64,000 bases of DNA from Planktotalea arctica (lineage in GTDB: Bacteria > Pseudomonadota > Alphaproteobacteria > Rhodobacterales > Rhodobacteraceae): positions 248,001 to 312,000 of the forward strand of contig NZ_MUHR01000006.1 of NCBI RefSeq assembly GCF_002105285.1, read 5' to 3'. The translations under genes were made by a program, and so were the position numbers. A model generated the notes under the pieces. It saw nothing but the letters and a program-made list of their open reading frames with translations, was not told the origin of the DNA and made no database searches. The first letter of the stretch is position 1; each line of letters starts with the position of its first letter. Below, in pieces: positions 15,934-23,671 of this stretch.

Positions 15934-16983
15934 ATGCACAAATTCTTCAACTACACCACTGCTGCCTCTGTTTTGGTACTTGCTTCGGCAACGTTTTCCT
16001 TTGCAGAGACCACATATAACACGGCAAATACAATTTCGCTTGATGTTGACCATGCCGACAGCTTCCAGCACTTCGCGCCAGAACTGCCGCAAATGCGGGC
16101 ACGGGCCGCGACGATAAATACCGAATTCGGCTTGCATGTGAGCGAGATCGAACCGGGGCTCTTCTTTGTCACTGACCTCATCTATCAATCGGCATTTGTT
16201 GTAACTGACGATGGTATTGTGGTGCTGGACGCACCGCCCAGCTTTGGTGCAAACCTGCGCAACGTCATAGCGATGACTGCCCCAGATGCCGAAATTACGC
16301 ATCTGATCATGAGCCACGGGCATCGTGACCACAACGGGGGCAGCCACTTGTTTGCTGACATACCCGAACTGGAGATTGTGGCTGCTGCTCAGGTCGCTGA
16401 AACGCTTGAGGAGTTTCCACTTGAAGGCGTTCTTGCGCCGACGCAGATCTTCGATTCTACATTGGACCTGACCGTTGGTGGCATAGAATTCCAGCTGCAA
16501 ACGGCCAATTTTCATGCCGAAGACGCTGATGTGATGATCTATTTGCCGGACCAGAAGTTCCTTATGGCGATCGACACGGTCACACCGGGCGAAGCTCCGT
16601 TCATGAATTTTGGTGCGACAACCAATGTGAATGCCTACTTTGAAACCTTTGCAACTTTCCTTGAATACGACTTCGATCACTTCCTCTCTGGGCACGTCTC
16701 TGTACTCGGCAACCGTCAGGATGTTGTGACCGCGCGCGACTATGCGTTTGATGTGCGAAACACGGTCTACGGCCTGATGCCGGGCTTCAATGATCGTATG
16801 ATGGAGGGGCTTGAGGCCGTCGAATTCCAGAACGCTAATTTGGCTTATCGCGTCGCCATGGAAGGTATCCGCGATGATTGCGCGGAGCAAATTATCAGTC
16901 GCTGGAAAAACAAGCTTTCCGTTGTGGATCTCTGGGCTGACAGCCACTGCGAAACAACTCTGGTCTACGCGGTGATGCACTGA
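15934..16983 (+). CDS. Exported MBL-fold metallo-hydrolase
   Basis: Zinc-dependent hydrolase of 349 residues from ATG 15934 with a signal peptide (MHKFFNYTTAASVLVLASATFSFA). The metallo-beta-lactamase signature HGHRDHNGG (around residue 130) is intact, followed by a second metal-binding His in TANFHAEDADVMIY and a final metal region FLSGHVSVLG. The C-terminal 100 residues are helical with Cys residues near the end. Substrate unknown; related exported MBL proteins act on lactones, quaternary amines or beta-lactam-like rings. Induction by the upstream AraC regulator is inferred from position. Confidence 0.85.
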   Translation: MHKFFNYTTAASVLVLASATFSFAETTYNTANTISLDVDHADSFQHFAPELPQMRARAATINTEFGLHVSEIEPGLFFVTDLIYQSAFVVTDDGIVVLDAPPSFGANLRNVIAMTAPDAEITHLIMSHGHRDHNGGSHLFADIPELEIVAAAQVAETLEEFPLEGVLAPTQIFDSTLDLTVGGIEFQLQTANFHAEDADVMIYLPDQKFLMAIDTVTPGEAPFMNFGATTNVNAYFETFATFLEYDFDHFLSGHVSVLGNRQDVVTARDYAFDVRNTVYGLMPGFNDRMMEGLEAVEFQNANLAYRVAMEGIRDDCAEQIISRWKNKLSVVDLWADSHCETTLVYAVMH

Positions 16984-16990
16984 ACGTGCT

Positions 16991-17010
16991 GGGGCGCAGG
17001 GATGCGCCCC
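16991..17010 (+). terminator. Hairpin between the MBL hydrolase and DUF1772 genes
   Basis: GGGGCGCA and TGCGCCCC form a perfect 8-base-pair stem with a 4-base loop just after the MBL stop. There is no T run, so it is more likely an mRNA-stabilising or attenuating hairpin inside an operon than a strong terminator. Confidence 0.45.
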
Positions 17011-17047
17011 ATACCATCCTCAGAACTCTGATAGAAAGGCCAGTCCT

Positions 17048-17542
17048 ATGCCATTGTGGTTTTTTGTACTTATCCAGATCGCTATCCTCGCTTTTGCATT
17101 CGTTGGCGGCGTGTTCCTCGCATTTTCGGATTTCATTATGCGTTCACTGGCCAGAACCGGTGGAGAGGGCGGCATTGAAGCAATGCAGTTCATCAACCGC
17201 GAAGTCTTTCGTTGGGTGTTTATGGCGCTCTTCCTAGGCTTGGTGCCCGTCTCGATGATCATCGTTGGTTACACCGTGACCAACTCAAACGGGATGGCTG
17301 GCATAGTGATGGCACTCGCAGGCCTGATATACCTTTGTGGCTGTTTTTGTGTGACGCTGTTCTTCAATGTACCGATGAACGAAGCACTTGCCGGAATGGA
17401 GGTTTCCGACAACGTGACAAAGGACTATTGGACTCAAATCTATGTACCTCGCTGGACATTCTGGAACACAGTGCGGACGTTGGCATGTGCGGTTTCTGCA
17501 GCCCTTCTGTTGCTCGGCTTGGCTTTATCAGCAAATTCTTAG
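17048..17542 (+). CDS. DUF1772-like integral membrane protein
   Basis: A 164-residue membrane protein with four hydrophobic segments (about residues 4-28, 55-78, 85-108 and 140-160). The pattern (FVGGVFLAFSDFIMRSL early, then FFNVPMNEALAG and YWTQIYVPRWTFWNTVRTLA) fits the DUF1772 family, of unknown function and sometimes linked to anthrone-oxygenase-like proteins. A GAAAGG site precedes the ATG. It probably shares an operon with the MBL hydrolase 64 bases upstream. Confidence 0.78.
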   Translation: MPLWFFVLIQIAILAFAFVGGVFLAFSDFIMRSLARTGGEGGIEAMQFINREVFRWVFMALFLGLVPVSMIIVGYTVTNSNGMAGIVMALAGLIYLCGCFCVTLFFNVPMNEALAGMEVSDNVTKDYWTQIYVPRWTFWNTVRTLACAVSAALLLLGLALSANS

Positions 17543-17748
17543 TCTTTCGGCTGGTTTTTAAGGAAAGGTAAAGCGACGTCTCACCAAAGTCGGTGAACCA
17601 GTCTAAAGGAGCTTTTTTCGCAATCGGTAGACTCGAGGTCTTTGACGCCCAGGCATTCGGTTCAACCTCGCCAGTTGGCGGGAAGACATATCAGACCAAG
17701 CCAAAGCAATTCCGCGACTGGGTCAGATCTATACATGGGAGACATGCT

Positions 17749-18123
17749 ATGATTGCTGCAAATATCTACACTACGCTTTGCGCCATTTTGATTTGTTTTC
17801 AACTGTCACTCGTCCTTGGCGCACCGCTTGGGCATTTGACGCAAGGTGGGTTTCAACCCGGTGTGCTGTCGATGTCCGGAAGAACTATCGCCGCATTGTC
17901 TGCCGCCCTTCTGGTCGTGATGGCCGTTGTCATTCAGCGCCAAGTGCGCAATCAGCTTAATCATCGTTGGCTAATGTGGGGTGTTCTTTGCGTCACTGCC
18001 TTAACAACGTTCGCAAACATTGTGACACCTTCATTTTGGGAAAGAGCGTTGTGGGCGCCGGTAGCGACAGTGATGTTGCTCTGCGCGGTCAGTGTTTGGA
18101 GGCAAGGCGCCAATGGTAAATAA
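17749..18123 (+). CDS. Small hypothetical membrane protein
   Basis: A 124-residue protein from ATG 17749 (GGGAG site nearby) with four predicted membrane segments (about residues 2-25, 46-66, 76-95 and 100-116) and short loops. The frame extends upstream to 17593 but that part has no ribosome site and is not family-like. No family is recognised. It ends cassette 2 before a 373-base gap with junction repeats. Confidence 0.65.
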   Translation: MIAANIYTTLCAILICFQLSLVLGAPLGHLTQGGFQPGVLSMSGRTIAALSAALLVVMAVVIQRQVRNQLNHRWLMWGVLCVTALTTFANIVTPSFWERALWAPVATVMLLCAVSVWRQGANGK

Positions 18124-18496
18124 GCGGAACCTGGCGATAAACTATAGTCAACATATGCCATCGCGTTTCCAAGCAACAGCTAAACGGTCAGCGGACAACT
18201 GATCACGAATTGCAGCTTTGTCCGCAAAGCATTCACGGAGACTACCCTAGATCAATTTTGGCTTTCCTGCACGTCGGCCCTTGGTGCAAAGCGCAGCGAT
18301 TGGCGGTACCGAAAGCAAATAGACGATATTCTTCTGCCGAAAACATACCGGTTTTCGGTGACTGCAAGAGATGAAGCAAACTGGCCAACCAGTCAGGAAG
18401 TTTGAGGAAACGATATTGGTAGGATATAGACCAAGGGCGATAACCTACCGCCCTGAGCCAAGAACATTGTGTTCTCAAAAATATGGAGACGACGAA
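18124..18496. other. Gene-free gap holding junction-repeat fragments
   Basis: No convincing coding frame is seen in these 373 bases. Two pieces resemble the junction repeats: 18208-18226 (AATTGCAGCTTTGTCCGCA, like the end of copies A and F) and 18275-18306 (a CGGCCCTTGGTGCAAAGCG block, like copy B). The gap separates cassette 2 from a small hypothetical gene and may be the remains of a cassette boundary. A GGAGACGACGAA ribosome site for the next gene lies at its end. Confidence 0.5.
18208..18306 (+). repeat. Dispersed junction repeats, copies D1 and D2
   Basis: Two partial matches to the repeat family lie close together: D1 at 18208-18226 ends in TTTGTCCGCA, and D2 at 18275-18306 contains CTTGGTGCAAAGCGCAGCGA. 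Similarity to the better copies A, B and F is by eye and imperfect. Confidence 0.4.
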
Positions 18497-18754
18497 ATGA
18501 ATCTTGAGAAACTAACCAAACGGGTGACGCAGGAAATGGACGTTGCCCTTTCCGATCTTCCAACCATTGAAAAGGAAGCAATTTTGGAAATTGTCCAACG
18601 GGCAATGTCAGACGCGTCGAGCCGTACGCATCGCGAGCTGAAGGAAACCGCAATAATATGCTGTGGCCACGAAGCCGATCTCGCGCATAAGCTGCAAGAG
18701 CAAATGGACAAAAAGCGTGATATACTCATCGCGAACTTAAGTGCCATGCGTTGA
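18497..18754 (+). CDS. Small hypothetical cytoplasmic protein
   Basis: An 85-residue protein from ATG 18497 with a good GGAG ribosome site. It is largely helical and charged (MNLEKLTKRVTQEMDVALSD, then EKEAILEIVQRAMSDASSRTH and a C-terminal KLQEQMDKKRDILIANL). Two adjacent Cys (ICCGHEAD) near residue 55 are notable and could bind metal. No family recognised. It stands alone between two repeat-containing gaps. Confidence 0.6.
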   Translation: MNLEKLTKRVTQEMDVALSDLPTIEKEAILEIVQRAMSDASSRTHRELKETAIICCGHEADLAHKLQEQMDKKRDILIANLSAMR

Positions 18755-18949
18755 CCTGACACCAGAATAGACTTTCCGTGCTACAGAACGACGGATCAGC
18801 CGTGTTCGCCCAATAGCGACTTGAACGTTGGCAAATGGTCAGGATCGTTCGAACGTGACAGCGGTTTTTTTGATAGCTGAACAAAAATTTGAATAGCGGA
18901 CCATCGCTAAGGTCGCGGTGAAGGTCCGCTCTGAGCCCATACCACCAGA

Positions 18950-18970
18950 TTTCTGCAATGCAGCGAATTG
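18950..18970 (+). repeat. Dispersed junction repeat, second motif, copy E
   Basis: The block starting TTTCTGCAATGCAGCG matches 14750-14770 at 19 of 21 positions. It lies about 40 bases from the 3' end of the second LysR gene, at the left edge of cassette 3. Confidence 0.6.
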
Positions 18971-19011
18971 CAGATACTGGGTGCGTCGCCGACAAATTGG
19001 ATGTCAGGTCG

Positions 19012-19881
19012 TTAGGCCTGACGCGCCGACTTAATGCTACCAAGCATCGCCTGAACCTTTTCAGTGCGATGCAGATCAACATGCGTAACGAGCCAGAGTG
19101 GAGCGGTCCATGCTTTGTTTGGGGGAAGAACGCGGTGAAACCCGTCTCGGGGCTGCGCCTCATGATCCCCCAAAAAGCCCATGCCGATGCCTGCGTTAAT
19201 CGCCGCACGGTTGACCTCGGCGCGGCGAGACGACAACGCGACCATATCTGGGCGCACGTGGTCGTTTATCCACGGCAAGTAAGGGAGGCGACCTTCTCGG
19301 GCATCTGGAACGACAAAGTGATGACCATCAAAATCGCTGGCGTCTTTGGGCAGGCCATAACGACGGATATAACTGTCGTGTGTATAAAGGTTGAAGCCTA
19401 CACGCCCAAAACTGCTTACAACATAGTCCGGATGGTCGGGTTTGCCGCCTGCGCGCAACGCGATGTGCGCCTCGCCGTATTCAAGCCGGGCAAGGTCTTC
19501 GCTTGCATCGATATGGACCAGGCAATTGGGGTTCGACGCTCTGAAGCTCGCTAATGCTTCCATCAATAGTCCTGCAAAAGGGGCCAATATTGTAAGTTTA
19601 ATCTCACCTTCGATTTGGGTTTTTGCACCCTGCGCACGCCCCGCAAGATCGTCGATCAGCTCTTCGGTTTTTTTGGCCACCCGCAGCACGTCTTCGCCCA
19701 ACTCTGTCAACGCATAGCCCCGCGCGTGGCGGATAAAAAGACGCCCTCCCAGTTCAGCCTCAAGCACGTCGATGTGCCGGTTCACCGTCGCGCGGTGAAA
19801 GCCAAGCATGTCAGCCGCCGCACTGACGGTGCCCAATTTGGCAACTTGGTATGCGGTGCGAAGCTCTGCCCATTTGTCCAT
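19012..19881 (-). CDS. LysR-family transcriptional regulator (cassette 3)
   Basis: Regulator of 289 residues with a complete N-terminal winged helix-turn-helix (MDKWAELRTAYQVAKLGTVS, then MLGFHRATVNRHIDVLEAELGG) and a substrate-binding domain. It is divergent from the doxX-like gene at 19994. The 112-base gap between them contains two TTTGCGCGCAT boxes 21 bases apart, a likely operator. By position it controls the 19994-24691 redox genes, in which case an electrophile or oxidant would be the likely signal; that is inference. Confidence 0.9.
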   Translation of the reverse strand: MDKWAELRTAYQVAKLGTVSAAADMLGFHRATVNRHIDVLEAELGGRLFIRHARGYALTELGEDVLRVAKKTEELIDDLAGRAQGAKTQIEGEIKLTILAPFAGLLMEALASFRASNPNCLVHIDASEDLARLEYGEAHIALRAGGKPDHPDYVVSSFGRVGFNLYTHDSYIRRYGLPKDASDFDGHHFVVPDAREGRLPYLPWINDHVRPDMVALSSRRAEVNRAAINAGIGMGFLGDHEAQPRDGFHRVLPPNKAWTAPLWLVTHVDLHRTEKVQAMLGSIKSARQA

Positions 19882-19896
19882 TTATATTATGCCTAT

Positions 19897-19928
19897 TTTG
19901 CGCGCATCAAATGCGGATTTGCGCGCAT
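19897..19928. promoter_or_regulatory. Twin TTTGCGCGCAT boxes, candidate LysR operator
   Basis: The 11-base word TTTGCGCGCAT occurs at 19897-19907 and 19918-19928. Each contains the palindrome TGCGCGCA, and the 21-base spacing puts both on one face of the helix. They sit in the divergent gap between the LysR gene and the doxX-like gene. A role as the regulator's binding site is inferred. Confidence 0.5.
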
Positions 19929-19993
19929 TGAGTACACCCACGATACATAGCATTTAACCGATAACCACAAACAATCAACACTGGAAACAACAC

Positions 19994-20365
19994 ATGACCT
20001 ACATATCCCTCGGTCTTCGTATCTTACTGACCCTGGCATTTTTCGGCGCAGGCGGCGCAAAGCTCGCGGGTGTCGAAATGATGGTCGCAACCTTCGATCA
20101 AATTGGTTTCGGTCAAGGTCTGCGATACTTCACTGGCGCGGTTGAAGTGATTGGCGCGGCCTTGCTGTGGCTGCCACGCCGTCAAGTCATTGGTGCCGCA
20201 ATTCTGGGTGGCACGATGGTCGGCGCAGTGTTGACCCACCTGTTCATTCTTGGTCCTTCTGCCATGCCTGCCATCATCCTCGGCTTGCTGTGCACGGCGG
20301 TTCTTTACATCTACCGCGCCCAAATCCCCGAAGTTCTGGGCCGCTCCAACACGCCTCAAACCTGA
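19994..20365 (+). CDS. DoxX-family membrane protein
   Basis: A 123-residue protein with four hydrophobic segments and the DoxX-family pattern: LGLRILLTLAFFGAGGAKLAG at the start, FGQGLRYFTGAVEVIGAALLW in the middle and AILGGTMVGAVLTHLFILG later. DoxX-like proteins are linked with oxidative-stress complexes in some bacteria. It is the first gene after the LysR operator, 12 bases before the FMN reductase gene, and therefore probably the head of a seven-gene operon. Confidence 0.85.
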   Translation: MTYISLGLRILLTLAFFGAGGAKLAGVEMMVATFDQIGFGQGLRYFTGAVEVIGAALLWLPRRQVIGAAILGGTMVGAVLTHLFILGPSAMPAIILGLLCTAVLYIYRAQIPEVLGRSNTPQT

Positions 20366-20377
20366 TCGGACACGATT

Positions 20378-20947
20378 ATGCCTACACGTTCAAAAATTGT
20401 CGTCCTTGCCGCTAGCAATAGCACAACGTCCATTAACAAGCGCCTTGCAATGCATGCCGCCAAAGTCCTTCAGGACGAATTCAAGGCGCCCGTCGAAATC
20501 GAGGTGCTCGACCTCAACGACTATGAAATGCATATCTACAGCCCCGAGCGCGAGGCGCAGGGTATCCCGCAGCTGGCCCAAGATTTCTATGACAAATTGG
20601 GGGCCGCCGATGGGGTGATCCTGTCACTTGCTGAATACAACGGAAGCTACACTGCCGCGTTCAAGAACATCTTTGACTGGTCCAGTCGTGTCAAAATGAA
20701 GATTTTCCAAGACCGCCCAGTCATGCTCATGGCGACATCGATGGGCGGGCGTGGAGGCATGAGCGTGCTTGCGGCCGCGATGGATGCCTTTCCTCACTTT
20801 GGCGCAAGTATCACGTCCAACTTTAACTTCGGCCCCTTTAGCGAACATTTCGATACCGAAACGGACCGGCTGAAAACCCCCGAACTTGCCCTTGAGTTGC
20901 GCGACGCGATCAAGGCTTTCCAAGCAACTCTTCCCGTAACCGATTAA
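20378..20947 (+). CDS. NAD(P)H-dependent FMN reductase / quinone reductase
   Basis: Flavodoxin-fold oxidoreductase of 189 residues. The N-terminal FMN phosphate loop (LAASNSTTSINKRL) and the SLAEYNGSYTAAFKNIFDW block, which binds the flavin ring and supports dimer contacts, are both present. Family members reduce FMN, quinones or azo compounds with NADPH. Neighbouring DoxX and GST-type genes suggest a role in electrophile or quinone defence. The cytosol is the expected location. Confidence 0.88.
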   Translation: MPTRSKIVVLAASNSTTSINKRLAMHAAKVLQDEFKAPVEIEVLDLNDYEMHIYSPEREAQGIPQLAQDFYDKLGAADGVILSLAEYNGSYTAAFKNIFDWSSRVKMKIFQDRPVMLMATSMGGRGGMSVLAAAMDAFPHFGASITSNFNFGPFSEHFDTETDRLKTPELALELRDAIKAFQATLPVTD

Positions 20948-20964
20948 CTTTTGAGGTTCTTATC

Positions 20965-21423
20965 ATGTCCAATTCCACAACTTTACTTCACTTGAAAATC
21001 ACCGCAGGGCTTTGGGTCGTGTGGGGCCTTGTGCATATTCTGGCAGGGGTCATGACGATGTCGCAAGACACTGCTGGCGCTGTTGCAGGCATAGCGGATG
21101 CGATTGATCCTGCCCTTTTGGCAGGCACATATCACGACGCGGTGGGTGCAGTTATCAACCAACACGGGTTTAACCTTGCTTGGATCGGGATGTTCACGCT
21201 TATTGGTGCGGTCTTTATCTGGCGCGCCTCTGTCACGGCGATGTTTTTCACCGCGATCGTCGGTGGTTTGGCTGATGTAGGGTATTTCGTCTTTATGGAT
21301 CTGGGCGGTTTCGTGAACTTCGTTCCGGGAACGGTCATGACGCTCGTGTCCGGCTCTGCCGTTATCCTGAGCCTTGTCGCGTATCTAATGGGAATGCGCG
21401 GACAAGAGGCTTTGAAGGCATAA
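20965..21423 (+). CDS. Hypothetical four-helix membrane protein
   Basis: A 152-residue protein with four predicted membrane segments (about residues 10-30, 68-88, 90-112 and 120-140), beginning MSNSTTLLHLKITAGLWVVW. A GAGG site lies 8 bases before the ATG. No family is recognised, though the layout resembles small membrane proteins found beside redox genes. It is 17 bases after the FMN reductase gene and in the same operon. Confidence 0.7.
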   Translation: MSNSTTLLHLKITAGLWVVWGLVHILAGVMTMSQDTAGAVAGIADAIDPALLAGTYHDAVGAVINQHGFNLAWIGMFTLIGAVFIWRASVTAMFFTAIVGGLADVGYFVFMDLGGFVNFVPGTVMTLVSGSAVILSLVAYLMGMRGQEALKA

Positions 21424-21484
21424 CGCCAATCGTACATTTGGAAGTTGAGCAGACGCTTGAAACAAAACAATTAAGGAAACCAAA

Positions 21485-23023
21485 ATGACCCAAGCCGTTC
21501 CTATTATCGCGGGCAAATCACCCGTCAAGGTCACACTCAAAAAAGGGAAAGACTACTTCTGGTGCCAATGTGGTATGTCCAAGAGCCAGCCATTCTGCGA
21601 CGGCAGCCATGCAGGCACTGACATCGGTCCGTTGAAATTCACCGCCGACAAAGACGGTGACGCAGCGATGTGTCTGTGCAAATCAACGGCCAACGGCCCG
21701 TTCTGTGATGGCACGCACGCCGGTCTTGGTGATCTGGCTGTGGGTGATGCGGCCCCTGCGCCCAAATCCGATGTCCCGCAGGCCACCCCGACCCCCGAAG
21801 AGCCCACCGTCGCACGCATTCATGCGTTGGCCAAAGACGGCTTGTCCAAACTTGGGCACCACGGTGAGATGGGATCCATGGGCGTTCCACGCAAAGATCT
21901 GCCGCATTGGGATGACATCCAAATTCTACCTGCGCAGATGGCCCGCAAACCATTGCTGGATGATGTGCCGGTCGCGACATCCGTGACAATTGGCCCGCGT
22001 GCCGCCAAACCATTGCGACTGGATATCCCTCTTTTTGTCTCTGACATGAGCTATGGCGCATTGTCTGAAGAGGCGAAGACTGCGTTGTCACGCGGTGCTC
22101 AGATGGCAGGCACCGGTATTTGTTCCGGCGAAGGTGGCATGTTGCCCGAAGAACAGGCCGAAAACAGCCGCTATTTCTATGAACTGGCGTCTGCGCGTTT
22201 TGGATGGGACCTCGATTTGGTGGCTCGCGTTCAGGCGTTCCATTTCAAAGGCGGACAGGGTGCTAAAACTGGTACCGGCGGGCATCTGCCTGGCGACAAG
22301 GTGCAAGGGAAAATCGCGCAGGTCCGAGGGCTGGAACCTGGCCAAGATGCGATTTCCCCGTCGACGTTTGCTGATCTAGAAACGCCTGCGGATTTCAAAC
22401 GCATTGCCGATCAGGTGCGCGAACGTTCAGGCGGAATTCCCATCGGGTTCAAACTGTCGGCCAACCATATCGAGGACGACATCGACTTTGCCCTCGAGGC
22501 CAGTGCCGACTACATCATTCTTGACGGGCGCGGTGGCGGAACGGGCGCAGCCCCACTGATTTTCCGTGATCACATCTCGGTCCCGACAATCCCCGCATTG
22601 GCCCGTGCCCGTGCGCACCTGGATGCCAAAACAGGACGCGAGGTGACGCTGGTCATCACTGGTGGCCTGCGCGTGGCTGAGGACTTTGCCAAAGCGATGG
22701 CGCTCGGCGCAGATGCTATCGCCGTTAGCAATTCGGCGATGCAAGCCGTGGGCTGTATCGCTGCGCGCATGTGTAGCTCTAACAATTGTCCTGTCGGCGT
22801 CGCGACGCAAAAGCCGGAACTGCGCAAGCGGCTGGATGTGCAAATAGGGGCCGAGAAGTTGGCGCGGTATTTCGGAGCCAGCGTCGAGCTTATGCAGGTG
22901 CTTGCCCGTGCATGCGGCCATGACAACCTGTCTGACTTTACCCCGCGCGACATCACAACATGGAAGCGCGAAATGGCCGATCTGAGTGGCGTCCGTTTTG
23001 CTGGGCTTACCCGTAACGCATGA
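21485..23023 (+). CDS. Double CDGSH iron-sulfur domain fused to FMN glutamate-synthase-like domain
   Basis: A 512-residue fusion. Residues about 20-85 hold two CDGSH-type [2Fe-2S] motifs (WCQCGMSKSQPFCDGSHAG and MCLCKSTANGPFCDGTHAG). A Pro-rich linker (about 90-110) leads to the glutamate-synthase-like FMN domain (residues about 140-505), with FVSDMSYGALSEEAKTAL, GAKTGTGGHLPGDKV, DGRGGGTGAAP and the Cys cluster MCSSNNCPVGVATQKPELRKRL typical of the [3Fe-4S] region. It lacks the amidotransferase domain, so it cannot use glutamine as in GltB. An electron-transfer oxidoreductase is likely; the substrate is unknown. Confidence 0.85.
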   Translation: MTQAVPIIAGKSPVKVTLKKGKDYFWCQCGMSKSQPFCDGSHAGTDIGPLKFTADKDGDAAMCLCKSTANGPFCDGTHAGLGDLAVGDAAPAPKSDVPQATPTPEEPTVARIHALAKDGLSKLGHHGEMGSMGVPRKDLPHWDDIQILPAQMARKPLLDDVPVATSVTIGPRAAKPLRLDIPLFVSDMSYGALSEEAKTALSRGAQMAGTGICSGEGGMLPEEQAENSRYFYELASARFGWDLDLVARVQAFHFKGGQGAKTGTGGHLPGDKVQGKIAQVRGLEPGQDAISPSTFADLETPADFKRIADQVRERSGGIPIGFKLSANHIEDDIDFALEASADYIILDGRGGGTGAAPLIFRDHISVPTIPALARARAHLDAKTGREVTLVITGGLRVAEDFAKAMALGADAIAVSNSAMQAVGCIAARMCSSNNCPVGVATQKPELRKRLDVQIGAEKLARYFGASVELMQVLARACGHDNLSDFTPRDITTWKREMADLSGVRFAGLTRNA

Positions 23024-23045
23024 CCGCCATGGTTCTTCGTGCTCT

Positions 23046-23071
23046 GGTGGGGCGGTGACTATCGCCCCACC
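23046..23071 (+). terminator. Strong hairpin after the CDGSH fusion gene
   Basis: GGTGGGGCG and CGCCCCACC make a perfect 9-base-pair stem with an 8-base loop, 22 bases after the stop. Only a short T run follows (TCCGTTT). It may partly terminate or stabilise the transcript before the hemerythrin gene, which has its own AAAGGGG ribosome site. Confidence 0.55.
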
Positions 23072-23094
23072 TCCGTTTAGAAAGGGGTCAGCCA

Positions 23095-23661
23095 ATGCTC
23101 GATACATATTCAATTCGTCAAGATGAAATGCCTAAAGAGATGCGGTTTCTCTTGGACAGCTACCCACGCGACAGTTGGGATGCGCATCCCGGTTTTAAAG
23201 AGAAAACCAAGCACTGGCTCGGCGCACATCAGATGTTCCGCCGTGTGTCCGAGCGCATTCGTCTGGATACCGAAGACCTACTGAACAAGGACATGGCACT
23301 GGAAGATTTTGCCCAACGTCTGTCCCATTATGGTGGTAGTCTGGTGGGCAACCTGCATGGGCATCACGGCTGGGAAGATCATAGTTATTTTCCTGAATTG
23401 TCGGCTGCGGACCCCCGGTTTGATGCGGGATTGGAGATGCTGGAGCGGGACCACGCTGATTTGGACAAAGTGCTGGATGATTTCACCCATACTGCGAACC
23501 GCTTGATCAAGTTGACGACCTTGGAACCTGCGCAAGCCTACGAAGAAACCGGGCATCTTCACAAGACGAGCGAAACCATTGAGGCGTTCTTGAAGCGGCA
23601 CCTCAGCGATGAAGAAGAACTGGTGGTGCCCATCATCTTGCACCACCGGTTGAGAGGATGA
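23095..23661 (+). CDS. Hemerythrin-domain protein
   Basis: A 188-residue cytoplasmic protein of the hemerythrin/HHE type. His and Glu residues for a di-iron site are seen in LHGHHGWEDHSYFPEL (about residues 83-100), in LERDHADLD and near the end in FLKRHLSDEEELVVPIIL. Such proteins bind O2 or NO or guard Fe-S clusters. It sits between a double Fe-S/FMN enzyme and a GST, which fits protection of Fe-S clusters under nitrosative or oxidative stress; that link is inference. Confidence 0.87.
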   Translation: MLDTYSIRQDEMPKEMRFLLDSYPRDSWDAHPGFKEKTKHWLGAHQMFRRVSERIRLDTEDLLNKDMALEDFAQRLSHYGGSLVGNLHGHHGWEDHSYFPELSAADPRFDAGLEMLERDHADLDKVLDDFTHTANRLIKLTTLEPAQAYEETGHLHKTSETIEAFLKRHLSDEEELVVPIILHHRLRG

Positions 23662-23671
23662 AGGCGTAGAC

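Noticed and set aside
15865-16980. A 371-residue open frame on the minus strand, opposite the MBL hydrolase
   Set aside because: It mirrors the hydrolase frame, is rich in His/Arg/Cys in the way antisense frames are, and has no ribosome site or family character.
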